DNA from: Flavobacteriales bacterium
Lineage (GTDB): Bacteria > Bacteroidota > Bacteroidia > Flavobacteriales_D > Sanyastnellaceae
Direction: 5' to 3'
DNA length: 64,000 bases
NCBI GenBank assembly: GCA_019694805.1
Contig: JAIBBG010000007.1
Location: 20,015 to 84,014, forward strand
The stretch's first letter is position 1, and each line of letters begins with the position of its first letter. Made by a program: the position numbers and the translations under genes. Positions 61,622 through 64,000 of the stretch are shown here, piece after piece. The notes beneath the pieces are model-generated. The model worked only from the letters and a program-made list of their open reading frames with translations, was not told the origin of the DNA and ran no database searches.

Positions 61622-63100
61622 GTGAAGTGGATTGTTGCCATAGTCTTTGGATGCATTTCTCTGTTTGTGCATGCGCAGTGCACGCCAGACAGTGTATTTC
61701 ATCGTGATTTGTTGATTGAAGATCTTGAAGATCTCAAGAAAACGATTCTGGAAAGTCATCCAGATCCCTATGCATTTTGCGGTGAGGCAAAATTCGAAGC
61801 GGCCTATCAAAAAGCCGTCGAATCAGTTCCAGAGAATCTGACACTTGCTGATTTTGCTAAAATCGTAGCAGAATTCCTAAACGTCATGCAAGATTCACAC
61901 ACCAGTCTCGACTATGGTTATTTGCAGGAAATTCAATTCAATGGAAATGGGTATTATCTTCCATTGAGTCTTCGCAAAACTGAAATGGACAGTCATAAAA
62001 AACCAGGTATTGTGGTCGGTGGTGATTGGACACAAGGTATTCCCAAAGGATCCGCTATCATTTCGATCAACAACATTCCGATAGAAGACATTTATGACGA
62101 AGCCATGTCATTCGCCTGTATTGAGGGCAACTCAGTAACTGCTCAACGCTCGATAGCTGTTGCTTTGGTGCCGATAGTTTGCGGATTGAAGCAACAATAT
62201 GACAGCACCAATACCATTTGTTATATACCGCCTGGTAGCGATCAAATGAAGGTTGCAAGCATCGATGGAATTCAACGCAAGGCATACAATACAATGCGAA
62301 GAGAGAAAGAAAAACAAAAGCCAAGTTGGATGCCCGAATTGAAAATCGATGACACGTTATCACTAGCGGTCTTGAAGATTCCAACATTCTCCCCTTCGTC
62401 CGGAAAAAAATATGCGAAAGCCATTCGCAGGTCATTTCAAGAGTTGAATAAAAAAAACATCAACAACCTCGTTATCGATATTCGGGGCAATGGTGGTGGA
62501 AGTAGCGCATGGGTTGAATACCTGTATTCATTTTTGGATACTTCGGGATACAACACTCCCGACAATGTAATTGGAAGGAATAGTCAGCTGGCGATGGACA
62601 GGAACAAACTATTCCATAGCGGATTTGTGCAATTGATTGTGAAATTGTTTTTCAAAAAAGACGAGGATGTGATCAGCTATCAGCGCATATCTGAGTTGCC
62701 ATTCGGTGGACAAGACACCGTGTATTTTCAGGAACCGACGAAACAAAAATTGGATTTGGTTTTCAGGGGAAAATCATTTTTGCTGATCAATGGACTCACG
62801 GCATCTGCTGGAGTTGATTTCACGCATGCCTTCAAAATCAGGCAACGAGGTGAGATCATCGGTGAACAATGTCTCGGGCCAGTTACCGGTACTTGGGGAA
62901 ATCCAGCATCATATACCATGACCAACACAGGTATCAGGATGACGATCGCTACCATTCGATACAATTATGACAGGTCATTTCGATATGAATCGTCAGCCAT
63001 TGAGCCCGATCATCACATCACTGTCAAACCTCAAGACCTATTTCAGGATAAAGACACACACATCGAATACATCAAAACCCTCCTCAAACAACACCCATGA
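61622..63100 (+). CDS. S41-family (tail-specific protease-like) peptidase
   Basis: A 492-residue secreted protein with a GTG start. The signal peptide MKWIVAIVFGCISLFVHAQ begins at it, and an AAGGA lies 7 nt upstream, a rare visible ribosome-binding site here. The S41 core is clear: LVIDIRGNGGGSSAWVEYLYSFL, then INGLTASAGVDFTHAFK with the catalytic Ser near residue 395, and GEQCLGPVTGTWGNP. The N-terminal ~130 residues carry the S41 helical cap (FLNVMQDSHTSLDYG). It follows paaZ by 10 nt and overlaps the next gene by ATGA. The substrate is unknown. Confidence 0.92.
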   Translation: MKWIVAIVFGCISLFVHAQCTPDSVFHRDLLIEDLEDLKKTILESHPDPYAFCGEAKFEAAYQKAVESVPENLTLADFAKIVAEFLNVMQDSHTSLDYGYLQEIQFNGNGYYLPLSLRKTEMDSHKKPGIVVGGDWTQGIPKGSAIISINNIPIEDIYDEAMSFACIEGNSVTAQRSIAVALVPIVCGLKQQYDSTNTICYIPPGSDQMKVASIDGIQRKAYNTMRREKEKQKPSWMPELKIDDTLSLAVLKIPTFSPSSGKKYAKAIRRSFQELNKKNINNLVIDIRGNGGGSSAWVEYLYSFLDTSGYNTPDNVIGRNSQLAMDRNKLFHSGFVQLIVKLFFKKDEDVISYQRISELPFGGQDTVYFQEPTKQKLDLVFRGKSFLLINGLTASAGVDFTHAFKIRQRGEIIGEQCLGPVTGTWGNPASYTMTNTGIRMTIATIRYNYDRSFRYESSAIEPDHHITVKPQDLFQDKDTHIEYIKTLLKQHP

Positions 63101-64000
63101 GAAATGCCATTTTGTTTACCTGCTTAGTCCTTTCATCTGCGATGATGTTTGCGCAAACACCCCTTGATGAGCAGACGACATTTCGGACACTTGCTCGGGA
63201 GCAATTTCAAGATAAAGCAGCGATGTTGGATGAAATATTCAGACTGACAGATTCACTTGGAACAAAACTGAGTCGGGAAAGCATGCAAAAACTCGACAGT
63301 CTGGAAACAGATAGCATGAATAAGAATTTTACTGTTCCTGTTATTGAAATGTCCAAACATCATTTCTATCTCATCCAAGGAAACCCATCCATGGCGTCGA
63401 CAGCCATCAAAAAAGCACAAGCCTATTTTGATCTCAGCGAAACACAGGAGGCATTCAAATTCAAGATGAATAGATATGCTGCCGGTTACTTCGAGTCAAC
63501 AGGAGAGATCGTATATGCACTCACAGCTCGTAAAAGAATGTCACAAGCATATGAATTGCTTTATGAAGGTGCACTCGCTGAATGGAAAGGGAGTAGTGAT
63601 TCATTGATGCAATCAGAGAGTCGGCTTCAGAAAGAACTTGACAAACAAAAAGAAACAGCATCTCATGACAGGCGCATTTTCATGCAGGCCATTGCGGGTG
63701 CGGGAATCATCATTCTCATCCTATTACTTGTCATTTTCTTTAGTAGATGGTCATGGAAGAAAAAACTAAAAGCCGCATTGAATAAGCCACAGGATACATC
63801 GGAGACCGACATGCTCAATGCTCGTATTCAGGAATTGAACAATGATGTGAACCAATACAAACACACGGCACAACTTACCATCAACAAGCTCAATCATTTC
63901 GATACCACGAACCGAAAAGTGACACAATCATTACAACAGTTGAAAGAAGAAGTATCCAAAGTATTGGATGAGATCAACACCCAAAATGAGCAACAGAAAT
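63097..64000 (+). CDS. Secreted/membrane coiled-coil protein, 3' truncated
   Basis: The ATG at 63097 overlaps the TGA of the S41 gene (ATGA), and the frame stays open to the right edge (301 codons). Visible layout: signal peptide (MRNAILFTCLVLSSAMMFAQ), a helical extracytoplasmic region (~21-190), a membrane segment near 196-216 (IAGAGIIILILLLVIFFS), then a basic stretch and a cytoplasmic coiled coil (LNARIQELNNDVNQYKHTAQ, VTQSLQQLKEEVSKVL). This resembles membrane-anchored sensor or scaffold proteins of Bacteroidota, which may continue into a signalling domain beyond the window. No family can be named. Confidence 0.8.
   Translation, partial: MRNAILFTCLVLSSAMMFAQTPLDEQTTFRTLAREQFQDKAAMLDEIFRLTDSLGTKLSRESMQKLDSLETDSMNKNFTVPVIEMSKHHFYLIQGNPSMASTAIKKAQAYFDLSETQEAFKFKMNRYAAGYFESTGEIVYALTARKRMSQAYELLYEGALAEWKGSSDSLMQSESRLQKELDKQKETASHDRRIFMQAIAGAGIIILILLLVIFFSRWSWKKKLKAALNKPQDTSETDMLNARIQELNNDVNQYKHTAQLTINKLNHFDTTNRKVTQSLQQLKEEVSKVLDEINTQNEQQK

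Noticed and set aside
1..64000. tRNA, rRNA, CRISPR, insertion sequence or prophage
   Set aside because: No cloverleaf with a GGTTCGA-type T-arm, no spaced direct-repeat array, no transposase or phage structural gene was found.

Overview
The window is a stretch of a Bacteroidota chromosome, most likely a Flavobacteriales-type marine or freshwater lineage (inference). The signs are many proteins with type IX secretion (T9SS) C-terminal sorting domains of both type A and type B, two PorP/SprF outer-membrane partners, a PorE-like OmpA lipoprotein, a GldI-like prolyl isomerase, GWxTD, DUF5723 and DUF6702 proteins, Bacteroidota -7 promoter boxes (TAnnTTTG), and almost no Shine-Dalgarno sequences. 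I see no rRNA, tRNA, CRISPR array, insertion sequence or phage module.

Layout. 1-6388: a left-truncated SprB-repeat adhesin, a PorP/SprF protein and a PorE-like lipoprotein, all on +, closed by a terminator. 6657-9198 (-): RmuC and a GWxTD lipoprotein. 9261-23304: envelope genes, namely a TonB-C protein, an SBBP-repeat protein, a second type B adhesin translationally coupled to a PorP/SprF partner, a subtilisin-like protease, an EEP hydrolase and a choice-of-anchor L protein. 23379-29789: a metzincin-type protease, a lone RelE/ParE-like toxin, a bestrophin, a five-helix membrane protein and an M14 carboxypeptidase. 29901-33935: YqgE, an ATP-grasp-like protein, endonuclease III, a DUF6702 protein and an SGNH/PKD protein. 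34146-36659: NrnA-like phosphoesterase plus two FKBP lipoproteins. 36720-42293: a DUF5723 protein, an acyltransferase, an orphan type B adhesin and AccD. 42305-48026 (-): two paralogous giant repeat proteins in tandem. 48179-52405: MtaB, a DUF2461 protein, a polytopic glycosyltransferase and a small secreted protein. 52415-59565: gene-poor, with a candidate small RNA, an FN3 protein, a beta-helix operon, a Crp/Fnr regulator with matching palindromes, and three copies of an intergenic repeat. 59566-64000: PaaZ, an S41 protease and a right-truncated membrane protein.

The genes are mostly those of a cell that exports large adhesins and enzymes through T9SS, with housekeeping genes (accD, nth, mtaB, rmuC) between them. 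The least ordinary material is in the non-coding DNA: (i) a compact small-RNA gene at about 52660-52751; (ii) an approximately 80-nt repeat present three times between 53.8 and 59.5 kb; (iii) at least eight genes whose -7 box ends exactly 4 nt before the ATG, which implies leaderless mRNAs; and (iv) TTGAC-N4-GTCAA palindromes around the Crp/Fnr gene, one placed where a class I autoregulatory site would be.
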